A stretch of 64,000 nucleotides of DNA. Source: Paenibacillus sp. D2_2. GTDB lineage: Bacteria; Bacillota; Bacilli; Paenibacillales; Paenibacillaceae. Every line of letters starts with the position of its first letter. Position 1 is the stretch's first letter. A program made the translations under genes and the position numbers. The stretch is from the NCBI RefSeq assembly GCF_031199965.1, contig NZ_CP133605.1, forward strand, positions 1,706,501 through 1,770,500, given 5' to 3'. This document shows positions 9,099-18,712 of the stretch, in pieces. The notes under the pieces were generated by a model. The model saw only the letters and a program-made list of their open reading frames with translations. It was not told the origin of the DNA and made no database searches.

Positions 9099-10016
9099 CT
9101 ATCCACTGGATTCAGCAAGGGTATCCTGTTCAAAAGGTTCTCCTTCTATGTAGAGTTCCGCGTTCAAGTTATTACTATCGGTTAAAGCATCCTGAGCGCC
9201 AGCAGCCTATTAGCAGCGGTCGACCTATACCAGGCTTCTCCTATGACAAAGATGGAAAGAAAGTAGGAGATGCTCGCATTAAGGAGAGCCTCAGACGTTT
9301 GATTCAAGGCCCTAACGCCGCCTTCGGCTACCGGAAACTAACGACGTTGTTACGGCGAAAATACAGGCTAATTATTAACAAAAAGAAGACCTACCGCCTC
9401 TGTAAAGAAATGGGGATTCTCCATCCACAACGAGAGTTGAGGAATCCCGTACCCAGAAAACTTGCCAATAACCGTATTGTGAATGGACCAAACCAGCTGT
9501 GGCAAATGGACATTAAGTATGGTTACGTAGCCGGCAAGCGCCGACATTTTTACCTGGCCAGTATCATTGACGTGTTTGACCGGAGCATTGTCGCTCATCA
9601 CCGCGGAAAGGTTTGTAGCACAGGAGACATTTTACGTACAGTCCAGAAAGCGCTGTTTAAGCGTAGAATCCATGAACAAGAGCACAAGCTAGTGATTCGA
9701 ACGGATAATGGGCCGCAATTCATTAGCAAAGCGTTCCATGCCTTTTGTGAGCAAGTAGGCGTAGAGCACGAAAAGGATCCCCAACCAAACGCCAAATAAG
9801 AATGCTTTTATTGAGTCTTACCACAGTATTGTAGAGCAAGAATGTTACCAGCGGAATTGCTTTGAAACCTACGAAGAGGCTTTTGTAGAGGTCGACCGGT
9901 TTATTCGTTACTACAATACAGAACGCATCCACGGTAGTCTTTACGATTGGTCGCCCAAGGAATATTTGCGTTTAGTGACCACAGGCCTGATTAACCCAAA
10001 GAATATTGCATTATGA
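9089..10016 (+). CDS. IS3-family transposase OrfB, rve integrase domain (frameshift near 9772)
   Basis: A DDE recombinase domain: first Asp in LWQMDIKYG, second in RTDNGPQF, and the Glu in NKNAFIESYHSI, which follows the break. The literal frame ends at 9799. Dropping one base from AAAAGG (9771-9776) gives HERIPNQTPNKNAF and a tail running to TGA at 10014-10016 with the usual YNTERIHGSL motif. Its frame is -1 relative to orfA, so it is probably made as a fusion through the A9 slip site. Here the indel is an extra base, unlike most others in the window. Confidence 0.87.
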
Positions 10017-10068
10017 TGTGTTTTCCTAAGCATGATGTGGAAAGTGTCCAAACTTAGGGGGTTGAACC

Positions 10069-10234
10069 GTTAAAAAGGCAGGTTTTCAGCACCGAGAAGG
10101 TTGAATGAAGCTAGGGGCTGAGGAACGGAGCGTACGTAGTTGGTACGTGAGTACCGTAAGACCCGGGTGAATTCAAGATTCGAAGTCGAATAGCCTAACA
10201 GTGATACTTCGTGATCAAAAGCTGACTTTTTAAC
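10069..10234 (+). repeat. Dispersed GTTCAAAAAG element, copy 2 (interrupted by the IS)
   Basis: A short-form copy of 166 bp whose left flank is displaced to 8686-8701 by the IS. Left end GTTAAAAAGGCAG, core CAGCACCGAGAAGG, palindrome GGTACGTGAGTACC, ACCCGGGTGAATTC, GATTCGAAGTCGAATAG and right end CTGACTTTTTAAC. With copies 0 and 1 it makes a tandem array with a unit of about 187 bp. The rest of 10017-10336 holds only the yqzL leader. Confidence 0.85.
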
Positions 10235-10336
10235 TACCTTTAAAGCTGGGAGGAATTGCAACGCATAGATCATGTCATCTAGCACATCCTATCTTTGTAG
10301 ATGCAGACGTCATTTCCGAAGAGAGGATGAATACGA

Positions 10337-10483
10337 ATGCGAGATTTTTCGTGGAAGTATTTTGCAATGACGGGAGATGTCGATGCTTATTTATTATATA
10401 AAGAGACTGGCGGAAGTTTAGGTGAAGAAGCCAGTACGGTTGAGGAACTGAGCTTTGAGGAGGAAGAAGCGGCGGCTGAATAA
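10337..10483 (+). CDS. yqzL: YqzL family small protein
   Basis: A 48-residue protein beginning MRDFSWKYFAMTGDVDAYL and ending in an acidic tail. Both are typical of the YqzL family encoded just ahead of recO in Bacillales. No function is known. The start is ATG 10337 with GAGAGGATG at 10320-10328. It is 38 bp upstream of recO and likely co-transcribed. Confidence 0.88.
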   Translation: MRDFSWKYFAMTGDVDAYLLYKETGGSLGEEASTVEELSFEEEEAAAE

Positions 10484-10521
10484 TCGCTTGATATGGCGTC
10501 AGCGAGGTTGGGGGAACAGGT

Positions 10522-11270
10522 ATGTTATATAGAGTAGAAGGAATCGTCATCCGCAGTGTGGATTATGGCGAAGGCAATAAAATCGTCACGCTATGCACCG
10601 AGAATAATGGGAAAATTGGCGTTATGGCACGCGGTGCTAAGAAAGTGAAGAGCCGGTTGGCAGCCATGGTGCAGCCTTTTACTTATGGTGAATATGTGTT
10701 CTTCCGTCAGAACGGCGGTTTAGGAACGCTGAATCAAGGTGAGATCATTGAATCTCACTTTTCTTTGCGTGAGGATTTATTCCTAGCGGCCTATGCCTCC
10801 TATGCTTGCGAGTTGCTGGATCGTACTCTGCAGGATGAAGAAATCGGACGCTTCTGGTTCACGCAATTGAAGGCCTGTCTCGATGCGCTTTCATCCGGCA
10901 AAGATCCGCAGATCGTTCTGCATCTATATGAGATCAAAGTGCTTCAGGCAGCGGGGTATGGGCCTTCCTTTAGCGCTTGTGTAAACTGCGGAACTGAGGA
11001 TGATTCCACATTCATGAGCCCTCGGCTGGGGGTAAATTATGCCGTAGATGCCGGCACCATGATCCCGCAGCGCGAGAAATTACAGCGGGAACTTATAAAT
11101 TGTTGACGCTGTTTGAGAAGATGGATATGAGAAGGCTAGGTAATATCACTGTGAAGGATAGTACCAGACAAGAACTGAAGGAATTGATGCGTTCTTTTAT
11201 GGATATTCAACTGGGGCTTAAGCTGAAATCGCTTCAGGTACTGGATCAACTGAACAAGTATAATATTTGA
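10522..11270 (+). CDS. recO: DNA repair protein RecO (frameshift near 11030)
   Basis: About 249 residues after repair. RecO has an OB-fold N-terminus (LYRVEGIVIRSVDYGEGNKIV) and a helical C-terminus with a zinc site. The first Cys pair is ACVNC (about residues 153-157). The second, LCRRC, appears only if one G is added to GGGGG at 11028-11032. The literal frame ends at 11106, whereas the repaired frame runs to TGA 11268-11270 with LKLLTLFEKMDMRRLG. RecO loads RecA with RecF and RecR. The stop codon overlaps the -35 box of the glyQS promoter. Confidence 0.9.
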
Positions 11271-11295
11271 CAAACTACTTATAATTATTTATAAT
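11267..11295 (+). promoter_or_regulatory. Sigma-A promoter for glyQS
   Basis: A consensus TTGACA (11267-11272) overlaps the recO stop. TATAAT lies at 11290-11295, with a 17-bp spacer. The transcript would start near 11302 and run about 600 nt before glyQ, an unusually long leader. Confidence 0.8.
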
Positions 11296-11322
11296 TTATA
11301 AGAATTTCTCCGTTTAGTGTGT

Positions 11323-11345
11323 GTTCAACAAGGTCGGTTTTTTTG
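11323..11345 (+). repeat. Solo left end of the dispersed element in the glyQS leader
   Basis: GTTCAACAAGGTCGG followed by T-rich sequence matches the left end of the element with few changes. A weak right-end-like sequence (TTCGTGAAAAGCGGATTTG, 11481-11499) lies on the other side of stem I. The match could be a decayed copy or partly chance. Confidence 0.5.
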
Positions 11346-11480
11346 AGCATCCCTTATATGGAGATTCATGTGTTGAGCGGGACAAGTAATGGAGTTAACG
11401 TCCGTAAGTAGCGAGCCGGGGGAGGTGCAAGCCCGGTCGGATTGGCCCATGAAATGGCAGCCCGGGAGCATGAAGAATTG
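11346..11480 (+). promoter_or_regulatory. T-box stem I region of the glyQS leader
   Basis: The stretch contains blocks typical of a T-box stem I: AAGTA, GCGAGCCGGG, GGTGCAAGCCCGG, then GAAATGGCAGCCCGGGAGC. GGC at 11456-11458 is the likeliest glycine specifier codon. The downstream antiterminator lies at 11754-11830, separated by a full copy of the dispersed element. Assignment of stem I is by pattern and was not folded computationally. Confidence 0.6.
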
Positions 11481-11521
11481 TTCGTGAAAAGCGGATTTGC
11501 TGAATTTTCTTTTAGATAAAT

Positions 11522-11730
11522 GTTCAAAAAGGTCGGTTTTCAGCACCGAGAAGGTTGGATGAAGCTAGGGCATGAGGAGCGGAGCGTGCGTAGTTGGTAC
11601 GTGAGCACCTGAGATGTTTCCGTAGGAAACATAACTTCGTAAGCATTTGCTTAGGCCCGGGTGAATTCAAGATTCGATGCCGAGATCACTATCCTGAAAT
11701 ACTTCGTGATCAAAAGCGGACTTTTTGAAC
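11522..11730 (+). repeat. Dispersed GTTCAAAAAG element, copy 3 (long form) inside the T-box leader
   Basis: A 209-bp long-form copy. Left end GTTCAAAAAGGTCGG, core CAGCACCGAGAAGG, palindromic GGTACGTGAGCACC, a roughly 40-bp extra block with the hairpin TGTTTCCGTAGGAAACA and TAAGCATTTGCTTA, then GCCCGGGTGAATTC, GATTCGATGCCGAG, CTTCGTGATCAAAAGC and right end GGACTTTTTGAAC. It sits exactly between stem I and the antiterminator of the glyQS T-box. Confidence 0.88.
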
Positions 11731-11753
11731 TTCCTTGAGGATTAGCAAATCAA

Positions 11754-11830
11754 GTAGGGTGGAACCGCGGGAAAGCTACAGCTCTCGTCCCTACGTCTGT
11801 TTACAGGCGTGGAGGAAGGGAGCTTTTTTG
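11754..11830 (+). promoter_or_regulatory. T-box antiterminator and terminator of glyQS
   Basis: The near-universal T-box AGGGTGGAACCGCGGG is at 11756-11771. A terminator hairpin follows, GCTCTCGTCCCTACG with its partner near CGTGGAGGAAGGGAGC and a run of six T (11823-11828). Uncharged tRNA-Gly would bind the T-box bulge and favour read-through into glyQS. It ends 87 bp before glyQ. Confidence 0.9.
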
Positions 11831-11916
11831 CGTACTCTTCCGGACGCCGGAAGTTAAGCTGAATGATTTCTGTTCAGCCTATATTTTCGCATAAATAAAC
11901 AAAGGAGTTGTGGTTC

Positions 11917-12804
11917 ATGAATTTCCAACAAATGATTCTGACCCTGCAGCAATTCTGGTCGGAGCAAAATTGTATTATCGTGCAACCGTATGATGTGGAG
12001 AAGGGAGCAGGAACACTTAATCCGATGACTTTCCTCCGCTCGATTGGACCAGAGCCATGGAGAGTTGCTTATGTGGAGCCTTCCCGTCGTCCTGCAGACG
12101 GACGCTACGGCGAGAATCCTAACCGTTTGTATCAGCATCACCAGTTCCAAGTCATCATCAAGCCTTCCCCTGACAATATTCAGGAGATTTATTTGGAGAG
12201 TCTGAAGCGTCTTGGAATCAATCCATTGGAGCATGATATTCGCTTCGTAGAGGATAACTGGGAGCATCCGGGTCTTGGCGCTTGGGGTCTTGGTTGGGAA
12301 GTTTGGCTCGACGGCATGGAGATTACACAATTTACTTACTTCCAACAGGTTGGTGGCATCGAGGCAAATCCTGTTGCAGTAGAGATTACTTATGGTATGG
12401 AGCGTCTTGCTTCTTACATTCAGGATAAAGAGAATGTGTTCGATCTGGAATGGGTTGAGGGGACAAGCTATGGCGATGTGTTCCACCAAGCAGAATTTGA
12501 GCATTCGAAATATACGTTTGAGTTGTCGGACGTAAAAATGCTGTTCACCTTGTTCAACATGTATGAGCAGGAAGCGAACAAAGCGATGGACCAGCATCTT
12601 GTATTCCCAGCTTATGATTATGTGCTGAAATGCTCGCATGCATTCAACTTGCTCGATGCTAGAGGGGCGATCAGTGTTACGGAGCGTACCGGCTACATTA
12701 CCCGGATTCGTAATCTGGCCCGTCAAGTAGCAGCGACATATTTGGAGGAACGCGAGAAACTTGGATTCCCGATGCTTGAGAAAGGGGGCGCTGCACATGT
12801 CTAA
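11917..12804 (+). CDS. glyQ: Glycyl-tRNA synthetase alpha subunit
   Basis: A 295-residue catalytic subunit of the tetrameric alpha2beta2 glycyl-tRNA synthetase. Class II motifs are seen, including [12 protein letters not shown] and [18 protein letters not shown] near the start and [10 protein letters not shown] near residue 165. The start is ATG 11917 behind AAAGGAG (11900-11906). Its 3' end overlaps glyS by 8 bp. Expression is under the T-box upstream. Confidence 0.97.
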   Translation: MNFQQMILTLQQFWSEQNCIIVQPYDVEKGAGTLNPMTFLRSIGPEPWRVAYVEPSRRPADGRYGENPNRLYQHHQFQVIIKPSPDNIQEIYLESLKRLGINPLEHDIRFVEDNWEHPGLGAWGLGWEVWLDGMEITQFTYFQQVGGIEANPVAVEITYGMERLASYIQDKENVFDLEWVEGTSYGDVFHQAEFEHSKYTFELSDVKMLFTLFNMYEQEANKAMDQHLVFPAYDYVLKCSHAFNLLDARGAISVTERTGYITRIRNLARQVAATYLEEREKLGFPMLEKGGAAHV

Positions 12805-14875
12805 AGATTTATTGTTTGAGATCGGTTTGGAGGAGATGCCAGCCCGTTTTATTCGCGCGGCGATGGAGCAGTTGTCGGAACGGATGAGCAAATGGTTGGA
12901 TGATTCAGTGATTACCCATGGTGTTGTTGAGAGTTACGCTTCACCACGTCGTCTGGCTGTACTTGTTAAGGATGTAGCTGAGAAGCAGGAAGATGTTCAT
13001 GAAGAGGTCAAAGGACCTTCCCGGAAAATCGCTTTGGACGAGAATGGCGAGTGGAGTAAAGCCGCACTTGGATTTGCTCGTAGCCAAGGAGCGACACCAG
13101 ATCAATTCACCTTCAAGGATCTGGGAGGAACCGAATATGTCTATGTCAGCAAGAGTAGCACAGGAGTGGAGACAGCTTCTATCGTAGCCGAAGGTCTGAT
13201 GGGCATTATTCACGCAATGAATTTCCCAAAAAATATGCGCTGGGGCAACCACGATTTTAAATTCGTGCGTCCGATCCGCTGGATCGTTGCTCTGTATGGA
13301 CAACAAGTAATCGATCTGGAAATCGCCGGTGTTAAATCCGGGAACATGACAAGAGGACATCGTTTCCTTGGTCAGGATACGGTCATCTCAGAACCAGCCA
13401 ATTACGTAGAAGCATTGCGCGCTCAACATGTAATTGTTGATGTCAATGAACGTCAGAAGCTAATCGAGGAACAAATCGCTGCATTGGCTTCCGAGAAAGG
13501 TTGGAATATCGCAGTTAAAGATGATTTGCTGGAAGAAGTCTTGTTCCTTGTAGAGACACCTACCGCTCTATATGGTAAGTTCGAGGAGTCTTTCTTGAAT
13601 ATTCCGAAGGAAGTACTCATCACTTCCATGCGTGAGCATCAGCGCTACTTCCCGGTATTGAACAATGAAGGAGGCCTGCTTCCTTATTTTGTTACGGTAC
13701 GTAACGGAAACGCCGAGAATCTCGACATCATCTCACGTGGTAATGAGAAGGTACTGCGCGCACGTCTGTCCGATGCTAAGTTCTTCTATGAAGAGGATCA
13801 AAAGCTGCAGATCAAGGACGCATTGTCCAAGCTGGAGAGCATCGTTTTCCATGAAGAACTCGGAACTGTAGGGGATAAAGTGCGTCGCATCCGTCGCAAT
13901 GCTGAGAAGCTCTCACATTTGCTTAATGTTGAATCTGGTGCAGCTGAAATGATCAGCCGTACAGCAGAAATTTGCAAATTCGACCTGGTGACGCAAATGG
14001 TGGGTGAATTCCCAGAGCTGCAAGGCGTTATGGGTGAGGATTATGCCCGTAAAGCTGGAGAGCCTGAAGCTGTGGCTCGAGCTGTATTTGAACATTATCA
14101 GCCTCGTTTTTCCGGGGATCAAGTTCCGGCATCGGAGATTGGTTCAATTGTTAGCATTGCGGATAAAATAGATACTATTACCGGCTGTTTCTCGATCGGT
14201 ATTATTCCGACAGGATCACAGGACCCATATGGATTACGCCGTCAAGCGGCAGGTATTGTACAGATTATTTTGGAACATAAATTGTCTGTTAGCCTGAACG
14301 ATATTTTCAAAATTTCGCTGGAGACCCATGCGAGCTTCCGCGGCTTGAAGCGTACTGAGGAAGAAATCATGCGCGACTTGTTGGAATTCTTCGGTCTGCG
14401 TGTGAAAAAGACACTCTCCGATAGCTTACGATATGATGTTGTCGATGCGGTTATCGCAGCTGGATATGATGATGTCGTCTCTGTTGTACAGCGCGGCGCT
14501 GCTTTGATGGATGCGGTAACGAATCAGGCAGACTTCAAAGTGACGGTTGAATCGTTCGGTCGTGTAAGCAATTTGGCTGCCAAAGCATCAGCGATGAAGG
14601 TTCGCTTTGACTTGCTCAGCGATCCTGCCGAGCAACAACTCTATGATGCATGGCGGTCGATAACGGAAGATTATCGCAGTAAGTTGGCGGAAAGACACGA
14701 AGCGGAAGCTTTGAATCTGCTTGGTGGATTACAAGCGGCTATTACGAATTTCTTCGAAAAAGTCATGGTTATGGCGGATGACGAAGAGATCCGTACCAAC
14801 CGTTTGGCGCTGCTGGCTGCTATCGACGAAGACCTTAAAGTGTTTGCTGATTTTGGCAAACTGGTCTGGGCATAA
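12797..14875 (+). CDS. glyS: Glycyl-tRNA synthetase beta subunit
   Basis: A 692-residue beta subunit that binds tRNA-Gly. It begins with [17 protein letters not shown], the family signature. Further conserved blocks are [16 protein letters not shown] and [12 protein letters not shown], followed by the C-terminal anticodon-binding helical domain (about residues 580-690). It overlaps glyQ, so the two are made together. No frame problem was seen along its 2 kb. Confidence 0.97.
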   Translation: MSKDLLFEIGLEEMPARFIRAAMEQLSERMSKWLDDSVITHGVVESYASPRRLAVLVKDVAEKQEDVHEEVKGPSRKIALDENGEWSKAALGFARSQGATPDQFTFKDLGGTEYVYVSKSSTGVETASIVAEGLMGIIHAMNFPKNMRWGNHDFKFVRPIRWIVALYGQQVIDLEIAGVKSGNMTRGHRFLGQDTVISEPANYVEALRAQHVIVDVNERQKLIEEQIAALASEKGWNIAVKDDLLEEVLFLVETPTALYGKFEESFLNIPKEVLITSMREHQRYFPVLNNEGGLLPYFVTVRNGNAENLDIISRGNEKVLRARLSDAKFFYEEDQKLQIKDALSKLESIVFHEELGTVGDKVRRIRRNAEKLSHLLNVESGAAEMISRTAEICKFDLVTQMVGEFPELQGVMGEDYARKAGEPEAVARAVFEHYQPRFSGDQVPASEIGSIVSIADKIDTITGCFSIGIIPTGSQDPYGLRRQAAGIVQIILEHKLSVSLNDIFKISLETHASFRGLKRTEEEIMRDLLEFFGLRVKKTLSDSLRYDVVDAVIAAGYDDVVSVVQRGAALMDAVTNQADFKVTVESFGRVSNLAAKASAMKVRFDLLSDPAEQQLYDAWRSITEDYRSKLAERHEAEALNLLGGLQAAITNFFEKVMVMADDEEIRTNRLALLAAIDEDLKVFADFGKLVWA

Positions 14876-14897
14876 AAATGATGGAGGAACTCGGCAA

Positions 14898-15348
14898 ATG
14901 GCTCGAATTGTCGTGGATGCGGATTCCTGTCCGGTAAAACGGGAAATTGTTGAGACAGCCCATGCTTTTGATGCGCATGTGCTGATGGTTTCTTCTTATG
15001 ATCACGAGCTTCGGGCAGAACAGGGAGTGCAAATTATCCATGTCGACCGGAGCTCCCAGAGTGCAGATATGTATATTGCCAATCATATCGTCAAGGATGA
15101 TATCGTGGTGACCCAGGATTATGGACTCGCTGCTCTGACGATAGCCAAACATTGTAGAACATTGTCTCCCGGGGCGAATTATTTCACCCGGGAATATTGA
15201 TTATTTGCTTGAACGCAGGCATTATCATGCCAAAGCACGGCGCGGCGGGCGTTATGCCAAGGGCCCTAAACCTTTTACCGATGCAGACCGTGAGCACTTC
15301 CAATATATATTGTCAAAACTTTTGCAAGATTTGCAGGAGAATAACTAA
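14898..15348 (+). CDS. yqxD: UPF0178 family protein YqxD/YaiI (frameshift near 15170)
   Basis: About 150 residues after repair, the usual length. The N-terminal RIVVDADSCPVKREI with metal-type acidic residues and DIVVTQDYGLAAL mark the UPF0178 (PIN-like) family, whose function is unknown. The literal frame ends at 15200. The tail NIDYLLERRHYHAKARRGG is read in another frame, offset by +1 (or two missing bases). Restoring one C in CCC (15168-15170) and one A in GAATT (about 15175) gives LSPRGEIISPGNID, matching the family. It lies 22 bp after glyS. Confidence 0.85.
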
Positions 15349-15426
15349 TTTTAGCGAATTTATTACGTGTTAGAAGTCATTTAGCGGCTTTAGTTCGGCT
15401 GTAAAATATTCTAACTTTAGGTGTGG

Positions 15427-15450
15427 GTTCAAAAAGTTCAATTTTTGAAC
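15427..15450. repeat. Minimal end-to-end remnant of the dispersed element
   Basis: A 24-bp perfect hairpin, GTTCAAAAA, six-base loop, TTTTTGAAC. It looks like the two ends of the element joined without the core and is followed by GACC, as at other right ends. It lies 29 bp upstream of the dnaG start. Confidence 0.6.
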
Positions 15451-15478
15451 GACCTATTGAAAGATGAAGGTGGTTTAG

Positions 15479-17297
15479 ATGAGTACCGGAAGAGGAATTC
15501 CGGAGGAAGTCATCGAGGCAGTCTTGCGGCAACATGATATCGTCGACACGGTTGGCAAACACGTTCATCTGACGAAACAGGGTAAGTATATGAAAGGGCT
15601 ATGTCCATTCCATTCAGAGAAGACACCCTCTTTTACGGTCACACCCGAACGGCAGATCTTCCATTGTTATGGCTGTGGTAAAGGCGGAAATGCCATCAAA
15701 TTCAGGATGGAAATCGAAGGATTAACTTTCCCGAGGCCGTAAAAGTCATGGCGGAAGAGGCACATATTCCGTTTGAAGACGGAATGGGAGGCCAGGGCGG
15801 GTCACCGCGGGATCAGGAACTTGAGCAGTTGCTGCAAGCTCATGAATGGACCTCCAAGCTGTATCATTATTTATTGAAGAATACGGAGCATGGCAAACCG
15901 GCCTTGGAATATTTGAGGTCAAGAGGCTTCAATGACAAAGCGATCGATACTTTTCAAATTGGTTATGCACCTGCGAGATGGGATACACTCGTTCAGTTTT
16001 TGGACAAGCGCTCTTTCGATCTAAATATGATGGAGAAGGGCGGTTTGATCTCCTCCAAGCAGGATGGAACTGGTTTTGTGGATCGCTTCCGTGATCGAGT
16101 TATCTTTCCCCTCCATAATCGAACAGGGAAGGTTATTGCTTTTGCTGGCAGAATTCTTGGTGAAGGACAGCCGAAGTACTTGAATTCATCAGAGAGTAGA
16201 TTATTTAGCAAGAGTCGGACGTTGTATAACCTGCATCAGGCTAAGACTGATATTCGTAAAACAAGGCAATTTGTCCTCTTCGAAGGATATGGCGATGTAA
16301 TCAGTGCATGGGATGCAGGGGTTCATAATGGCGTTGCCACGATGGGTACAGCGTTAACCGAGAGTCATGCTAATATTATGAAAAGTCTGGCGGATGAGGT
16401 GATCGTCTGTTATGACGGCGATAACGCCGGACAGGCCGCTGCCCTGAAGAGTATACCGATTCTGGAAGGAGTCGGCTTCAATACGAAAATTGCCCTGCTT
16501 AGCGATGGGCTCGATCCAGATGAGTTTATTCAGAAATATGGACCCGAGCGTTTCAAATCGCAAGTGTTGGATGGAGCTGTTACATCCGTCAAATTTAAGC
16601 TTATATATCTGAAAAAAAACCATATACTGCTAGAGGAAGACGGAAAGATTGCTTATATCAAAGATGCTCTGGAAATTATAGCCCCCTTGCCTTCACCTAC
16701 AGAACGCGAGATCTATTTGAAGGATTTATCTGCTGATCTGCAGGTATCATTTGACAGTCTGAAGCAGGAATGTAATGAATTGCGACAGGCTATGCAAAAA
16801 AAGGCCCCTGTAGGGGATAATAAGGCCAAAAGGTGGAATAATGGTAGGCATAAAACGGGGCAGGCGTCTATGCCGACGTTGCTGCCTGCTTATCAGGTCG
16901 CAGAGCGAAGATTGCTTTTCTATATGCTTCAAGATGAAGAGGTTGCCCAGTATGTGAGCAAGCATCTTGGAGATGATTTTAACATCGATGATCATGCGGC
17001 AATTGCTGCTTATCTATACGCCTACTATGCGCAGGGGAAAGAACCGGATGCAAGCCGGTTGTATCTTCGCTTGAGGATGATCGTCTTGAGAAGACCGTAG
17101 TAGCGATCGCTATGATGGACATTCCGAGAGATTGGAGCTTTCTGGAGTTGGATGATTGCATCCGGGAAATCAAGCGTTATCCTTTGATGGAACAAATTAA
17201 GCGCAAAAAAGAAGAAATGGTCTCGTCCGAACGAGCCGGTGACTTTTTACGCGCGGCACAAATTGCAAGTGAGATTATTGCCCTAGAGAGACAGTAA
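15479..17297 (+). CDS. dnaG: DNA primase (two frameshifts, near 15733 and 17060)
   Basis: About 606 residues once two breaks are bridged. Order seen: N-terminal CHC2 zinc finger ([11 protein letters not shown] ... CYGCGKGG, residues 41-69), RNA polymerase domain with TOPRIM motifs ([23 protein letters not shown]), then the DnaB-binding C-terminus. One G is missing at 15733 (restores [13 protein letters not shown]) and one base near 17059-17060 (restores [21 protein letters not shown]). DnaG is essential, so both breaks are taken as sequence errors. It precedes rpoD in the macromolecular-synthesis operon. Confidence 0.92.
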
Positions 17298-17341
17298 GAG
17301 GTTTGGATCTTTGGATGTTTCTAGGGAGGAGGGAGCCCGAT

Positions 17342-18478
17342 ATGGCGAATGATCAACATACTGAACTAGAAACGGATTTGACGTTAGATCAAGTGAAAGA
17401 GCGCTTGATTGAACAAGGAAAGAAGAAGTCTTCTCTGACCTACAAAGAAATTATGGAGAAGCTGTCTCCCTTCGATCAGGATCCTGAGCAGATGGATGAA
17501 TTTTTCGAGCAGCTTGGAGATCTTGGAATTGATGTGAACGGTGATAGCGATGAAGAACTAACTAAACGAAGCGATGACGAAGATAATGAGAATAATGAGA
17601 ACAATGATGAATTCAATTATGACGATGATCTATCGCTTCCACCGGGTATCAAGATTAATGACCCCGTAAGGATGTATTTGAAGGAGATTGGTCGCGTTCC
17701 TCTGTTGAAAGCTGAAGATGAGATGGAGCTTGCCAAGCGGATCGAGAATGGCGATGAGGAAGCGAAGCGCCGTCTAGCTGAGGCGAATCTGCGTCTCGTT
17801 GTCAGCATTGCCAAGCGTTATGTGGGACGCGGGATGCTGTTCCTTGATTTGATTCAAGAAGGTAATATGGGACTCATCAAAGCGGTTGAGAAGTTCGACC
17901 ACACAAAAGGCTTCAAATTCAGTACTTATGCGACATGGTGGATTCGTCAGGCTATTACCCGTGCGATTGCCGACCAAGCAAGAACGATTCGGATCCCAGT
18001 TCATATGGTTGAGACGATTAATAAGCTGATCAGAGTATCTAGGCAGCTATTACAGGAGCTAGGCCGTGAACCAGCTCCGGAAGAAATTGCCGCAGAGATG
18101 GATCTGAGCGTGGAGAAGGTCCGTGAGATCATGAAGATCGCGCAGGAACCGGTATCTCTGGAAACGCCGATCGGTGAGGAAGATGATTCCCATCTGGGCG
18201 ATTTCATTGAAGATCAGGAGGCCTTAGCACCTGCGGATGCCGCGGCTTACGAGCTTCTCAAAGAACAGCTTGAGGATGTCCTTGACACTCTTACCGAGAG
18301 GGAAGAGAATGTGCTTCGTCTACGTTTTGGTCTTGACGATGGCCGGACCAGAACCTTGGAAGAAGTCGGCAAGGTATTCGGCGTAACTAGGGAGAGAATT
18401 CGCCAGATTGAAGCGAAGGCGCTCCGCAAGCTTCGCCATCCAAGCCGCAGCAAACGGCTTAAGGATTTCCTGGAATAG
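17342..18478 (+). CDS. rpoD: RNA polymerase primary sigma factor (sigma-A)
   Basis: A 378-residue sigma70 protein. An acidic region 1.1 is followed by region 1.2 ([16 protein letters not shown]), region 2 with the -10 binding helix ([20 protein letters not shown]), region 3 and the region 4 helix-turn-helix ([20 protein letters not shown]) that contacts the -35 box. The start is ATG 17342 behind AGGAGGG (17327-17333); the frame is open upstream but lacks an RBS. It is the last gene of the dnaG-rpoD unit, closed by a terminator. Confidence 0.97.
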   Translation: MANDQHTELETDLTLDQVKERLIEQGKKKSSLTYKEIMEKLSPFDQDPEQMDEFFEQLGDLGIDVNGDSDEELTKRSDDEDNENNENNDEFNYDDDLSLPPGIKINDPVRMYLKEIGRVPLLKAEDEMELAKRIENGDEEAKRRLAEANLRLVVSIAKRYVGRGMLFLDLIQEGNMGLIKAVEKFDHTKGFKFSTYATWWIRQAITRAIADQARTIRIPVHMVETINKLIRVSRQLLQELGREPAPEEIAAEMDLSVEKVREIMKIAQEPVSLETPIGEEDDSHLGDFIEDQEALAPADAAAYELLKEQLEDVLDTLTEREENVLRLRFGLDDGRTRTLEEVGKVFGVTRERIRQIEAKALRKLRHPSRSKRLKDFLE

Positions 18479-18483
18479 CGTTG

Positions 18484-18523
18484 AATAGACCTTCTGCGGC
18501 CAGGCAGCAAGGTCTATTTTTTT
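18484..18523 (+). terminator. Intrinsic terminator after rpoD
   Basis: A 10-bp stem AATAGACCTT (18484-18493) pairs with AAGGTCTATT (18509-18518). An inner CTGC/GCAG pair and a run of T follow. Confidence 0.9.
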
Positions 18524-18712
18524 CATCATGACCTGAGCCGCTTTGTTGTATCTTATTCATCAAGGAAGTAGACACCATTCCTCATTTATGGAAGTGCTTC
18601 CTTGTTTTTCAATGTTATTGGTCTTTATTTTAACTTTTTTTCCAAGTCAATGCAAATTGCTGTGACTTTCCAGGTTATGGCATTAAATAAAACGGGTGGT
18701 GTAATTTTCTTA

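Larger units (their letters stand above)
8702..10068 (+). mobile_element. IS3-family insertion sequence
   Basis: About 1.37 kb. The ends carry imperfect inverted repeats: on the left CCCCCTAA then TTGGACACT, and the complement of the same blocks at the right (AGTGTCCAA then TTAGGGGG). Inside are orfA and orfB in the typical -1 overlapping arrangement with a nine-A slippery run. It is inserted into a copy of the dispersed repeat and flanked by GTTAA. orfB has a one-base frameshift near 9771, so this copy may be inactive unless that is a sequencing error. Confidence 0.88.

Noticed and set aside
11854..12891. 345-codon frame on the minus strand opposite glyQ
   Set aside because: It mirrors the strongly conserved glyQ gene, has no RBS and no recognisable family.
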